Positions 40,303 to 51,042 of a stretch of 53,173 bases of DNA are shown piece by piece. A program made the position numbers and the translations under genes. The notes under the pieces were generated by a model. That model worked only from the letters and a program-made list of their open reading frames with translations, was not told the origin of the DNA and did not search any database. This DNA comes from Chara braunii (taxonomy: Eukaryota > Streptophyta > Charophyceae > Charales > Characeae): NCBI GenBank assembly GCA_003427395.1, contig BFEA01000058.1:1095259-1148431 (forward strand). The letters run 5' to 3'. Within the stretch, counting starts at the first letter, position 1. Every line of letters starts with the position of its first letter.

Positions 40303-41445
40303 CACAGGCTGGCAGAAGAGTTGAAGGAGAGAATGCCTGCCTGGGCCAAAATGAAGAAAGATGCGAAGGGACAACTGGTTTTGGTAGATGTAGAGATTTT
40401 CAGAGGTAGAGTAGCGGCCCTTATAGACAGTGGGGCCACCCGCAGCTATATTATTAAGAAGGCATAGCAGAAGCTGAAGCTTAATTTGAAAGTCCAAAAG
40501 TTAGCAGACCCTATAGGTAGCATCCTCGTAGACAATCGCATTGTGCGAATCGAGGACTATGTCGAGGGAGTCCAGGCGTACTTTCGCCTAGAGAAGGATG
40601 GGAAGGTAGAGAAAGTCCTTCATTCCTTGACTCTCCTCGTAGAAGACAGTCTCCCATTTGACATAGTTTTGGGAATGGATTGGGGAGAGGCAGCAGGGGC
40701 CACACTCCATTTAAGAGAGCACGAGTGTAGGCTCCCTAGTCCATCAGGCGAAGAGAAGACAGCCCGCCTGTTCCATGTGTCAGGAGTAGATAACTCTCTA
40801 GCACATTGCTGCCTCAGTGCTCCCGTGTTCGCGCGATTGGTGAAGGAGGAGCAACTAGAGGAATAGGTCTTTGTAGCCTATGTACGACCTGTTACTGAGC
40901 CTAAGGAAGAGGAACCCACTAACCCAACTATTGCGAAGTTGCTGGAAGAGTACGCAGGCTTGTCTGAGCCGCCTACAGGTGTATTGCCGCAGCCAATCCA
41001 ACATCGCATTGAGATAGAGCCTGGCAGTAGAACTCCTAAGGGGGCTGTTTATAGAATGTCCCCACGAGAGTTAGAGGAACTACGCAAGCAGCTAGACAAA
41101 CTCCTCGAAAAGGGTTGGATTAGGCCCAACTCGTCTCCATTTGGAGCACCTGTTCATTTTGTCCCCAAAAAGGAGGGAGAGCTTCGTATGTGCATTGACT
41201 ATAGAGGTCTTAACGCCATCACAATGAAGAATGCAGAACCACTGCCCCGTATAGATGATCTGCTAGATCGGGTGCAGGGCTGCAAATACTTCTCAAAGAT
41301 AGATTTGAAGTTAGGCTATCATCAGATAGAGGTCCATGTTGATGATCAGCACAAGACGACGTTTAGAACTAGATATGGGCACTACGAGTTTATAGTAATG
41401 CCTTTTGAACTAACCAATGTCCCAACTACTTTCAACGTTGTATGA
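40303..41445 (+). pseudogene. pol: Protease and N-terminal RT of element 2
   Basis: One frame with stops TAG at 40465 and 40864. Protease: RVAALIDSGATRSYIIKKA keeps the D-S-G-A-T active site, and LPFDIVLGMDWG is the C-terminal block. After the second stop the RT follows: [70 protein letters not shown] and [17 protein letters not shown] (usual PFGLTNAPATF). A frameshift near 41438 interrupts the next block. Apart from stops this copy is better preserved than element 1. Confidence 0.85.
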
Positions 41446-42179
41446 ATGATTTGTTTAGGCCTTGGTTAGATAGATTCGTAGTAGTCTACTTAGATGATAT
41501 TTTAATCTTTAGTAAGACCCTTCAGGAGCATGAGGTTCATCCGAGGCAGGTCTTGGAGAAGCTAAGGGAAGCTAACTTTAAGATCAACGCGAAGAAGTGC
41601 AAGTGGGCCAAGACACAAGTTCTGTACTTGGGCCACGTCTTAGATGGAGATGGCATAAAACCTGAGGACAGTGAAATAGCAGCGATTAAAGATTGGCCGA
41701 CTTCCCACACGTTGACTGAGTTGCGATCGTTCCTAGGGTTGGAAAATTACTATAGAAAGTTCGTTAGGAACTTTTCTACTATCGTTGCACCTCTTCGGAG
41801 AGTGCTAAAGAAAGAGGCGATCTGGAAGTGGGACAAAGATTGTACATCAGCCCTGAAGAAGTTGAAGCGGGCTTTGATAGAGTACCCACTCCTCAAGGTA
41901 GCCGATCCGTCCCGGCCTTTCGCTGTTACTACTGATGCAAGTCAGTACGACATAGGCGATGATTTACAGCAGGACGATGGCAATGAGAATAGACCCGTAG
42001 AGTTCATGTCTGCCAGGATGCCTTCAGAGAAGGTAGCGACATCAACCTATAGAGGGAACTCTACGTTCTCAGGCAAGCACTAGACCATTGGAAGCACTAC
42101 TTGCTTGGGAGGCACTTCAAAGTGTATTCAAACCACGGGACGCTGAGGTGGTTGAAGACAGGCCAAGATGACACCTAAG
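41442..42179 (+). pseudogene. pol: C-terminal RT and RNase H of element 2
   Basis: Starts [19 protein letters not shown] with the intact YLDD catalytic box, then ILIFSKTLQEHE, CKWAKTQVLYLGHVLDGDG, LRSFLGLENYYRKFVRNFS, and RNase H starting with FAVTTDASQYDIG. A frameshift near 42052 leads to ELYVLRQALDHWKHYLLG and [15 protein letters not shown], where the third catalytic Asp (SDH) is Asn and the following Glu is Gly, and then TAA at 42177. RNase H would be dead even without the shift. Confidence 0.85.
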
Positions 42180-43781
42180 CTTACCAGGTGGGCCACAAAA
42201 ATAGATCAGTTTGACTTTGAGCTCAAGCCGGTTAAAGGGAAGTATAATGTAGTCGCGGACGCTCTAAGCAGAAGGGCTGATTACTTTGGAGTGATAGTTC
42301 ATTATCTGGACATAGGGAGAGACCTACAACAAAAAGTCAAAGATGCATATGCACAGGACCCTATCTATAGTGACCTCCTCAAGAGAGTAAAGGAGGCCCC
42401 AGAGACAGAAACAAATTACAGCTAGGAAATTCGTAGTTTGATCCTAGGGGAATGTCGCGACACAGAGGGACACTTCGGTTGGCAGAAGACATCAGCCAAC
42501 CTTATTCGTGCGTATACGTGGCCTGGTATGAAGGCTGACTGCATAGAGTATGTACGCATTTGTAAGGTGTGCCAGCGAAATAAGACCACTACGCGAGCCC
42601 CTCTTGGTCTTCTCAGACCCTTGCCTATTCCCGATTGGCCCGAAGATTCTGTGTCCATCGACTTTATGGATGCAGGGGTCAAGAGTAGGCATGGCAAGAG
42701 TCAAGTCATGGTTATAGTGGATAGATTTAGCAAGTATGCAGTTTTGTTCCCTTGTAGATTTAGCAAGTATGCAGTTTTTGTTCCCTTGCCTTCAGAGGCA
42801 CATACAGATTTAGTAATACAAAAGTTTTTCGACCATTGGGTCAGTGATCACGGGTTACCGCTGTGTATAGTTAGCGATAGAGATACCCGGTTCACTAGTC
42901 AGAACTGGCTGGAGTTGATGAGAGTCTATGGCTCTAGATTGTTGATGTCATCTGGCCGTCATCCTGAGACTAACGGTCAGACTGAACAGATGAACAAAAT
43001 ACTGCAACAAGTTCTCATAATGTATATTAGACCTGATCAACTTAACTGGGATGAGATGCTTCCCAAGGTAGCCAGCGCATACAATAACGGCGTGCACTTA
43101 GCGACTTGTCGCACTCCCAACGAGTTACATAAGTCCTTTAGACCGCATAGACCGTTTGAGGGACTCAACCGGGATCAGATTCAGAGGCTACCGCCCGGAA
43201 CTACGGAGTTCGCGATACAGCGTGAGAAAGAGATTGCTACCGTAGTAGAGAACCTCAGGAAGGCCCAGCATAGAATGATAGAGCAAGCCAATAAGCACCG
43301 TCGCCCATCACAGTTCCAAGTAGGCGACTTAGTCTGGGTCAAGTCAGAAGAGTTTATTCCTGAGGAGAACATCTCACAAAAACTGTTACCTGCATACAGA
43401 GGACCTTGGTCAGTTCTAGAAGTTAAGGGCGGAGAGGATGGACCGTCCTACACGATAGAGATTCCGGCGCACCTCCACACCTACCCAGTTTTTCATGCCT
43501 CAAAGTTGCTGCCTTGTACCACAAGTCAACAGTTTCCATCACAGAGGTCCATGATCCCTCCGGACATGGATGGAAGGTCCGGCATTGAAGGCATCGTAGC
43601 TGAAGATGTCTTCAGAACCAGAGGTAGGGGTCGTCCACAAAAACAGTACAAAGTTAGATTTGCCTATCAAGAACCGGAAGACGACCGCTGGTTCACCCGA
43701 ACAGAGCTTTTAGAGACAGCTCCCGATATAGTCCGAGCCTACGAAAGAGATAAGAAAGGTAAACGTCCTACCTTGGACTGA
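42168..43781 (+). pseudogene. Integrase with chromodomain-like tail, element 2
   Basis: Single frame with one stop (TAG 42423). [10 protein letters not shown] closes RNase H. The HHCC finger is intact (CRDTEGHFGWQKT, CKVCQRNK). The core has VSIDFMDAG, VSDRDTRFTSQNW and ETNGQTEQMNKIL, so D, D and E are present. RFSKYAV is duplicated (see 42723). The C-terminus has FQVGDLVWVKSEEF, LPAYRGPWSVLEVKGGEDGP, YPVFHASKLLP and a chromodomain-like end QKQYKVRFAYQEPEDDRWFT, closing at TGA 43779. It is the best-preserved coding block of the window, 538 codons including the stop. Confidence 0.88.
42723..42789 (+). repeat. 33-bp in-frame tandem duplication in integrase
   Basis: AGATTTAGCAAGTATGCAGT and the following 13 bases occur twice in a row, giving RFSKYAVLFPC then RFSKYAVFVPL. 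The frame is kept. It adds 11 residues between the first and second catalytic Asp. Confidence 0.9.
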
Positions 43782-43819
43782 AGTATTCTCGGGGGGCCTC
43801 GAAATTAGGCCGGCGGGAG

Positions 43820-44748
43820 TGAAACGGTTTTCACCTTGGCAGTAACAGATGCAGATCCCAGGGATCGATCCCTAGACCTCACCTCACCAGTGTACAGTAC
43901 CTCTGTGTGTTTGAACCCGTGACCTGCGTTTTAGGAGTCAGTTGTTGCTTGTCGTAGGTCTGTGTAGCTGTAGGGGTTCGATCTGTAGATCTGTCGAGTA
44001 GGGGTCATAGTTGTGTAGAGGCCGTAGCTGTAGCAATTTTGAAAGGTCAAGGTCGTAGCTGCTACAGTCCCGGAAGGCCAAGTCCACAGACTTCCGGAAG
44101 GTCCGGAAGTAGCCTTCCGAGTTTCCCTCACGTTACCCACAGCAGACCAGAGGCAAGTGGGCAAGTGGTGAGTCTAACTTCGCTTAGTCAGCGGTACCCA
44201 GTCCCAGGCTCACTTTGTACAGTCAGCAAGTATCATGAGGGACTGTGTGCACAGTGGGCCCGGTGGAAAGGGGCAGACCAGCGACTTACAGAAGTATAAA
44301 TCAAGAGGCAGCGTCCAGCCATTCATTCATTTCCTGCGTAAGCCATGCGGAAGCGCTGCCAGGCGACTTGTGCGAGGTGGTCTGCAGATGCCTGAAGTCG
44401 AAGTGGGCGGAAGGGAGACAGTTCGTCCATAGTCAGCAGTTGTGGAGCGGCCATAGCCGCTGTAGCTTAGTGATAGACGTCAGTGTGTGTGTTTGGTTGT
44501 GTACTGAGTTGTGCGCGTGGGATATCCAGGGAGATCCTGAGTCGAGTGCATGTGAACAGTTGGTTGAACACAGTGGCAACAGAGGATGTGAGGGCGCTGA
44601 GGCGCCATAGCTGTTTGGAAGNGAGTTTGTATCTGAACGGTGTTCGCGGCTTGATTATCTCTGAGCTTTGTGTGGGCGCACAGCACCAGTGTGAAGTACC
44701 ATCTGTTTGCATGTTTGCGAAGTGAAGAAGAAAGCGAGTCTGATTGCA
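43820..44748 (+). repeat. 3' LTR of element 2
   Basis: Begins TGAAACGGTTTTCACC after a purine-rich CGGCGGGAG and ends ...GTCTGATTGCA. It matches the 5' LTR closely over its first ~800 bp, with about one to two differences per 100 bp by eye. A single N at 44622 replaces the (GA)n of the other copy. The last ~126 bp are missing from the 5' LTR because of the gap. A weak 4-bp flank match (AATT on both sides) may be the target duplication. Confidence 0.9.
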
Positions 44749-44945
44749 AATTGAATTAGCCCCCCCCAAAAAAGAAAAAGATTACAAAATTTGCCTGTTT
44801 TTCGTCCTTGCTTTGTGTTGATTCATGACAATGTTATGAATCTATGATCCTCCATCCATAGTGCAAAACTCAAGTTGCGAGAAATGCAAGACATGCTGAA
44901 ATTTCAAAAGATAAGATGGAAAGATATTAAGATTAGAGAGAAATT

Positions 44946-44963
44946 GTCCTTCGGGACATCCGT

Positions 44964-44995
<32 letters not shown>

Positions 44996-45043
44996 GGCCC
45001 CTGCGCAAGGATGACACGCATAAATTGAGAAATGGTCCATATT
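44946..45043 (+). pseudogene. U6: U6 snRNA retropseudogene
   Basis: Nearly full-length plant-type U6: GTCCTTCGGGAC 5' hairpin, GGAACGATACAGAGAAGATT with the ACAGAGA box, AGCATGGCCCCTGCGCAAGG with the AGC triad, ATGACACGCATAAATTGAG, AAATGGTCC. The 3' end is CATATTAAAAAG and not a T run, so no pol III terminator is present. An A-rich tail follows, and no USE or TATA element is evident upstream. These point to a LINE-mediated retrocopy and not a working gene. Confidence 0.9.
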
Positions 45044-45299
45044 AAAAAGAAAAAAAAGATTAGAGAGGAAAGAATCAAAGAAGACGAGAATTACACAAGC
45101 GATGTCTTCCCTCTCCTTTTTCCTCATCCCTCTCCTTCTCCTTCACTCCTCCCCCTACATTAACAGATGAGTGACTGAAGAGGAATCATGTCCGAGTGTT
45201 CCCCCTTACTTCCAGCAACTCAAGAAACCACCTTTCAGCCCTAGCCCTGCTTTTCTCTCCTGTTCGTAGCATCTATCGCTATTGCGGAATATCCGTACT

Positions 45300-45800
45300 C
45301 ATCACGGATGTGCACAGGACAATGCAAACACTACTATGGTTGTCCCATCCCATCCTGGCATAGCCACACTCTTAGAAGATGTCGAAGACCAACCAGGGCC
45401 CCACGCTGGGGCCTTCTTGATGCAACGCCAACCAAGGAAGTGGAGATGAGGGTCAACCATAGCCAAGGTGAGTCTCTCTATGTCGGTTCCTCTCTCTCTC
45501 CCTCTCCCTCACCTCCTACTCCCTCCTACTGCCCTTCTCATTCCTCTGCCATGGGGCGCTTCACTCTCTACCATCATAGCCAGGTCTTCTCCCTACCGCG
45601 TCTCCTCCTCCATAAGGAGGTCTCCTACCTCACCCTCCAGCTGTCCGCTCCTCCGGCACTCCACCCAACTTCCCCCTCTGGCCGGAGCAGCATCTAGACC
45701 GCTGGGTAAGACTCTGCTCCCCTCATCCTGCCCGAATGATACTCTCCTTCAGGCTCCCACGGCCTCTCAAGCTCTTAGCTTCCCTTAGGCTAAGGTACCA
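45300..45800 (-). repeat. LTR-like dispersed repeat, second type, copy 2
   Basis: Counterpart of 10060-10560 in opposite orientation. The plus strand reads GGGGCCTTCTTGATGC, AAGTGGAGATGAGGGTCAAC, AAGGTGAGTCTC, then a pyrimidine-rich region and CTTCCCCCTCTGGCCGGAGC. No retroelement genes are attached. Confidence 0.45.
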
Positions 45801-45825
45801 CGTCTGCTGCTGCCTTCTCGGGGCA

Positions 45826-45936
45826 CTACCGTCTTCACCCAAATAGAACGCCCGGTCATTACAGCCGTATTTGCTCCAAGTTTCAGTCCACATACAGCGA
45901 TAATAACCGGGCGTTCTATTCGGGTGAAGACGGTAG
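45826..45936. mobile_element. 111-bp fold-back element, 36-bp inverted repeats
   Basis: Arms 45826-45861 and 45901-45936 are complementary at 34 of 36 positions (starting CTACCGTCTTCACCC, then AATAGAACGCCCGGT). The 39-nt loop is non-coding. A diverged longer relative is at 11510-11703. MITE-like. Confidence 0.8.
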
Positions 45937-46559
45937 GCCTAGCTGAAGTTCCTTCTTTTTTGGCAGGAATGTTATTGCAGCCTTTAAGTTTACCTCAGGG
46001 CCTGAATCTGACCTATCGGAAATCTAGATTTGGGCCTGACTATCTTGACCTTTTCGTAGGCCACAGGACCTACCAGGCCTTTGTTGGGCCTGCCCGTGCT
46101 ACTGGAAAATGCTTGCCAGGTACTACCTGCTCCCTACTTGGTCCCTGTCCGTCCTAGCCTCTACAAGCAGTCCGTCCAGTCCCAATTTCTGTCTGGCCCC
46201 CTCGGTTTCCTAATTTCAACTCTACCCCTCCTGGGAACCCAGAAAACACAGAGCAAGCACACGGTCAGTACCCTGCATAGCAATCATCACATGGGGACTT
46301 ACACACATGCACATACACAGCAAACTTGCACAGTCCATGGAAATCTCGGGACGTCAGTTCGTCAAGCAGCAATACTAAGAAAACAGCAGAAATCTCAGAC
46401 TGATTCTGTGCTGGTCGGTGCACTCTCACCAACCCAGAAGTGAGGTCCCTTTGAGCTAGAAAGAACCTAGGGGTCAGCACAGAATGCATCATAGGCACAA
46501 AATGCGAAAAATGCAAGCATACGCTCGTGATTGAGAAGTCCAGTGGACGATCATCGACG
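45937..46559. other. Spacer without recognisable gene
   Basis: Pyrimidine-rich then mixed sequence with open frames but no recognisable product. Confidence 0.25.
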
Positions 46560-47395
46560 GGGTGATACAAAAAATGCACCAGATATTTGCGTCTTCGGAT
46601 GATCTTAGACCTTTGCCCTCGTGTTCACAAATGCGTGCGAATTATGCGATCAATCTCAAAGCCACCGTTGATGGGATGTGGAATCATCGATGGCCTGCTG
46701 CTGGAAATTCATCTGAGTTAGTGCAGGGGTACAACTTAGAGGCATGAAACACCGGAGGATATGTACACGGATGCAGAGGAACATCCTCAACTAGGAGTGT
46801 CCATCGTACTCGCTTCCTAGGACCTTGAGAATAAGCCAAGGTCCATAGTAGCTGTTTGTGCATCGCTGAGACAGCGCATGTATGCAGATTCCGTTACTTC
46901 ACACCATAACCAGGCATGCCAGGGGTCAAGCGAGTCTGCCCATCAGGCACGAAGTACTCAATAGGACTGTGAACTGACCAACCAATGCACCAACTCATAT
47001 GGGCTCATACCAGTAGCGGAGCAAATAGAGTGGTTACACAGATTCCTTGCTATGGGCAGATCCTCGTCCCAATATCCTTGTCCCAACTGTTTTGATCGGG
47101 GACAATGAGCGAACACAGCAATTGTGCGACTGTCTGGTTCGTTTGTTCTGCTTGTCCATTTGTTTCCGGATGGCAACCAGAAGTCATGGCCGACTGCGCT
47201 TCATACAGTTCGGTAGTGAAGGATTTACACTGGGAACTAATTGAAGCGGGTATCTTGATCGCTCACAATGTTTTCGGCGGGGGCCATCCGAGACAGTAAT
47301 GTTTCTCAAATTCCTTAATGACCAGGTTCGTCCGTGTATGGGATAGTAGAGGGATGAAGGTGATGAACTTGGAAAACCTGTCGACATCACTCGTG
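46560..47395 (-). pseudogene. Ty3/gypsy integrase remnant, minus strand
   Basis: On the minus strand from 47395: DVDRFSKFITFIPLLSHT, KEFEKHYCLGWP, a frameshifted IVSDQDTRF, then ELYEAQSAMTSGCHPETNGQ followed by AEQTNQTVAQL (second Asp and catalytic Glu regions), and much later PVFHASKLYPC and NSDEFPAAGHR of the C-terminal module. Several frameshifts and stops. Its 5' side ends abruptly at the fold-back region starting near 47397. It is a third Ty3/gypsy lineage. Confidence 0.75.
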
Positions 47396-47396
47396 G

Positions 47397-47850
47397 TCAA
47401 TAGGTGGTGTCATTTTCGGTGATTTTCACCGAAACTGCCATATTTCCCTGAATTTTTTTATTTTTTTTTTGTCTGATATGTATAAGCTTTAGGGTATATC
47501 TGTATTCAGTTTCGGCAATGCACACTCATAATACTAACATAAAAGAAACAAACAGGCGAACAAAAACGAAAAAAAATAAAATTGAACAGCACTATAAAAC
47601 CCTATTTTGCCAACTCGGGAAACGTTTTGGCGAACTTCGAAAGCTACTTCGAATAGGGTTTTATAGTGCTGTTCATTTTTTTTTTCCGTTTTTTTTTGCC
47701 TGTTTGTTTTTTTTAATCTTAGTATTATGAGCCTGCATAGTTTGTTTGCAAACGTTTCGACGACATTGCTTGTAGTGATGCGGCGGAAAACCGCAAATTT
47801 TGGCCCTTCCATTAACCGCGCGTCGTCGACATGCACCGTGATTTGAGAGA
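47397..47850. mobile_element. Large fold-back element with ~80-bp arms
   Basis: Arms 47525-47606 and 47652-47731 are inverted copies (CTCATAATACTAA ... ACAAACAGGC ... GAACAGCACTATAAAACCCT on the left), with length differences only in A/T runs. The loop is 45 nt. A separate perfect hairpin, TTTCGGTGA-TTT-TCACCGAAA, lies at 47414-47434. It sits at the break of an integrase gene, consistent with a MITE or fold-back insertion. The outer limits are uncertain. Confidence 0.65.
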
Positions 47851-47988
47851 ATCTATTTCTGCTTTGCCCATGTCAATGAAATCAATGGAAACAGATTCAC
47901 TGGGGCCCTCAGGAATAGTGATGCATCCGAGTGATGCAATTGAGCCAAAGGATCAGCCAAGTCGGACACTGACTTGACCCAACCCATC

Positions 47989-48293
47989 AGACACCACACA
48001 TGTGAGAGAGAAGGGAGGAACGGCATACACAGAAGAAAGGTCCCTCCTTGAGCACACACATGGGAAGAAACCACGGATGAGGGGATGAGGAGACACCGCA
48101 CATTTGAGAGACAAGGGAGGGACCGCATACACAGAAGAAAGGTCCCTCCTTGAGCACACACATGGGGAGAAACCACTGATGACGGGATAAAGGAGACACC
48201 ACAATTGTGAGAGAGAAGGGAGGGACCGCATACACAGAAGAAAGATCCCTCCTTGAGCACACACATGGGGAGAAACCACGGATGAGGGGATGG
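47989..48293 (-). repeat. 102-bp minisatellite, three copies
   Basis: Units start at about 47989, 48091 and 48193 (AGACACCACACATGTG-like). They share CGCATACACAGAAGAAAGGT and CCTTGAGCACACACATGGG. The period is a multiple of three, so the minus strand stays open in three frames and repeats a 34-residue block. I treat the ORF as a by-product. Confidence 0.85.
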
Positions 48294-48299
48294 AGGAAG

Positions 48300-48440
48300 A
48301 GCAAGACGGAAATACCAAAGTCGCGATAGCGCAGTCCAAAAATAGTCTCCCTGTCAAATATCCAATCAATGTCTGCCCCTGCAATGTCGAATCAGCTCCT
48401 GGGCCCCATATCCTGCCATAACCTCTGCCTGTAACCTCTT

Positions 48441-48517
<77 letters not shown>

Positions 48518-48740
48518 AAGAACAAGGAGAAAAAGAAGAAGGAGAAGAAGCAGAGAGGAGGATATGGAAGGCAGGAGCAGGAAGAAGAAGAAGAAGATGT
48601 CAATCTCTCCACTGCCTCACCTGCAGGTAACTGCTGCCAAGTCCTAACGAGCTGGAGTGCCTCTCTGTGCTGCAGGTCGCTAGTGAAGAAACCAGCTACG
48701 GCGCCCAGGTAAGCTATCTGCACCTCGCAGGTATGGCCAC
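48300..48740 (-). repeat. LTR-like repeat with (GA)n and CTTACCTGGGCGCC, minus strand
   Basis: On the minus strand a GA run (48439-48514 as CT on plus) is near AGCTTACCTGGGCGCCG (about 48696-48712). This repeats the (GA)n - CTTACCTG - GGCGCC order of 18391-18475 on the other strand. The minisatellite lies upstream in that orientation, where U3 would be. Confidence 0.4.
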
Positions 48741-49123
48741 CACCTCTCCCCTCACCTCTCCTAGATCCTAAGCCTCAACCTGTAGTGCAGCGCTCCAAAA
48801 GTCGCATACTGCTCCGACAACGTGATGCTCACAATGTTGTCAACTGAAAATCTACCGAACTGGACTGCCCTCCCACTAGATATAGTGTTGGGCCTGGCTG
48901 GGCAGCCCACGGTCTGTATCCAGGACGGTCTGTATCCAGGAGCATCGGATCTAAGATCAGATCGAAGGCCCTGAATGCAGGTCCAAATCTTCCTCCTGGT
49001 GGTATCTTGCGGCCACGGCAGGTCTTACCTATTAGGGGAAAGTCCGAGGTGACCCACCTGGAACCGACAAAAATGGACCAGACAGCAAGACTCAGTAAAT
49101 AAATAAATAAATAAATGCTGAAT

Positions 49124-50109
49124 TGCAATCAGACATGTCTTCACCTCACATTCAACATGCATACGTGCAGCTGGCGATGGCAACAGAAACTTCCACAGAC
49201 GCAGAATCAGCAACAGACTTGAGATGGCGCAGTGCGGCCACACAAAAAACTCAGAGATATGGCCTTCGGCCAGGAACTCAGCTCAAACAACTTGTCACAT
49301 CTCATGGCTATGGCGTCTGAGCGCCAGTCTCGAATTCCCACCCGAACACTGTATCCACCGTCAGACACACTCACACGTGCGTACGCACACAACACTTGGA
49401 TCTACCCTGAATGTCTGCACATACACACACGCTAACTACTAACTTGTCGCACTGGCAGCTATGGCCGTGGCCGTCTTCCTCCTCTCTAGCGGCTATCGCC
49501 GCTTGTCCTCTTCCACCTTCGGGCTCTCTTGTTGACCACCGGTGAACTCAGCTCACAAATCACTCGAGCAGCGCTTCCGCGTAGTTCCCCAGATAATGAG
49601 TGAATGACTGATCGCTGCCTCTTTATTTATACTGTTTCGTTTGGTGGCCTGGGCCTGCCCGATGTCCCAGGCACTCAAGATGTGCAGTTCCACTCTGGTA
49701 CTTGCTGCAAAAAGGACTGGACTGGGACTGCCTTTCACTTGCCCCTTCAGTGTTGACTTGGGACTCTTGACCTTTCAAAGATCGACAGACTGCCCTTTCA
49801 ACCTGCGAGAGGTCAAGTTGACTCTTCGAGCACTACTCTAGCCACGGCCTACTGACCTTTCAGAGGATGTATAAATTTGCCATTCTAGGAAACTTACAGA
49901 CGACCCTTAAAGACTTTGAAACAACTAATCTATGGATCAAATCCGCACGACCCAAGCTGTACACACAAAACATTTGTACACGGTTTAAGGGACAGTTCGA
50001 GGGTTCAAAGCACACAGGGTCAACGGGCAAGTATACAGTGGGCTAGGGAAGGTCTGGGGATCGAGTCCTTGTATCTGCAATGTTGCCCGAACTGGGTGAA
50101 ACCCTTTCA
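49124..50109 (-). repeat. Solo LTR related to element 2 LTRs
   Basis: On the minus strand it starts TGAAAGGGTTTCACCCAG near 50109, has GACTCGATCCCCAGACC, TGAAAGGTCAAG-type U3 words, TATAAATAAAGAGGCAGCG, CGCGGAAGCGCTGC, GCGCTCAGACGCCATAGCC, and ends GTCTGATTGCA at 49124. The same landmarks in the same order define 43820-44748, at clearly lower identity. No internal region, so it is a solo LTR. No target duplication could be confirmed. Confidence 0.75.
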
Positions 50110-50111
50110 GA

Positions 50112-50294
50112 GTCAAAAAAGGACAGCAAGACTGAGCAAAAAGAAAAATAAGGGAATAAATAAATGCTGAATAAAAAAAGGCAGCAAGACTCAGCAAAAA
50201 GATAATTAAGGGACTAAATAAATGCTGAATGAAAAAAGACAGCAAGACTGAGCAAAAAGATAAAAACGGGAATAAATAAATGCTGAATAAAAAA
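50112..50294 (+). repeat. ~58-bp tandem repeat, three copies
   Basis: Units of GACAGCAAGACTGAGCAAAA, an A/T-rich middle and AATAAATGCTGAAT begin near 50122, 50179 and 50237. A shorter unit (49079-49123) lies on the other side of the solo LTR, so the LTR interrupts or abuts the array. Confidence 0.8.
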
Positions 50295-50814
50295 AAGAAC
50301 CAGCATGATGCAGAAAAACTTGCCTGGCCTGGAAATGGCCCTGGGCCTCCAGGTTGCGCAGCAAAAAAATGGTGTGCGGCCTGGGGGCCACCAACAACGG
50401 TCGGGCCCTAAGAAAAAGGGCCCCTGTACAGGCCTCAGCATGCTACAGATAGGAAGGGGTCTAACCGTCTAAGCTAACCAAGGGGCTGCCGTCCGTGGAT
50501 TTTATCCATTTGGCAGACTTTACAACTCAACTCGCCACAAACTTATATGGAGAATATCCTTCATATGATTGCCAATAGAACTTCTGCAACAAACTTCCAT
50601 ATGATCCTTCATATGATAGCCAATAGGAAGCGACCGTTGTTGTCATGGTATTCGCCCAGAATTCAGGAGTGAATTGCCTCGACATCAGGCACACAGCTGA
50701 TCACGTTCCGCATGTATGCGGAGCAACATACCGTCCTGTATGCGGAAATCAGGCTGGCGACCAGGGTCAGCCAGCAACTGCGTAAAGATAGGCCCAAAAA
50801 TAGGGTCCTTGGGG

Positions 50815-51042
50815 ATTGCAAGAACAAATAAAAGGGGTACCCCAAAGGAAGCCAAAGTAAACATAGTCAGAAAGGGACATATTGATTCTATTCTTCTCTA
50901 TGTTGCTTGCTTAAGAGGTAAAACCGTTTCATTGTTGGATTGGCTCATCTCAAGTGTGCCCCATTGCCTGCAACAAAGGTTAAGCTGCTTAGATTTTGGG
51001 TCTACTCATCTGGGTATTAACAGGGGCTGTTGTGGTGAAAAA
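50815..51042 (-). repeat. ~220-bp dispersed repeat, copy 1
   Basis: It matches 52725-52920 in the same orientation: AAGAACAAATAAAAGGGG, AAGCCAAAGTAAACATAGTC, GGTTAAGCTGCTTAGATTTT, TCTACTCATCTGGG, ACAGGGGCTGTTGTGGTGAA. A fragment is at 19096. SINE-like, but no pol III boxes were identified; strand is arbitrary. Confidence 0.65.

Noticed and set aside
47953-48723. 256-residue minus-strand repeat protein
   Set aside because: It arises from a minisatellite with a period divisible by three and a GA run; there is no domain or sensible start.
50925-50975. U2 snRNA-like stretch (TTGGATTGGCTCATCTCAAG)
   Set aside because: The resemblance to the U2 5' region is only about 60%, lacks the GUAGUA branch-site pairing segment, and the other copy at 52820 is no better.
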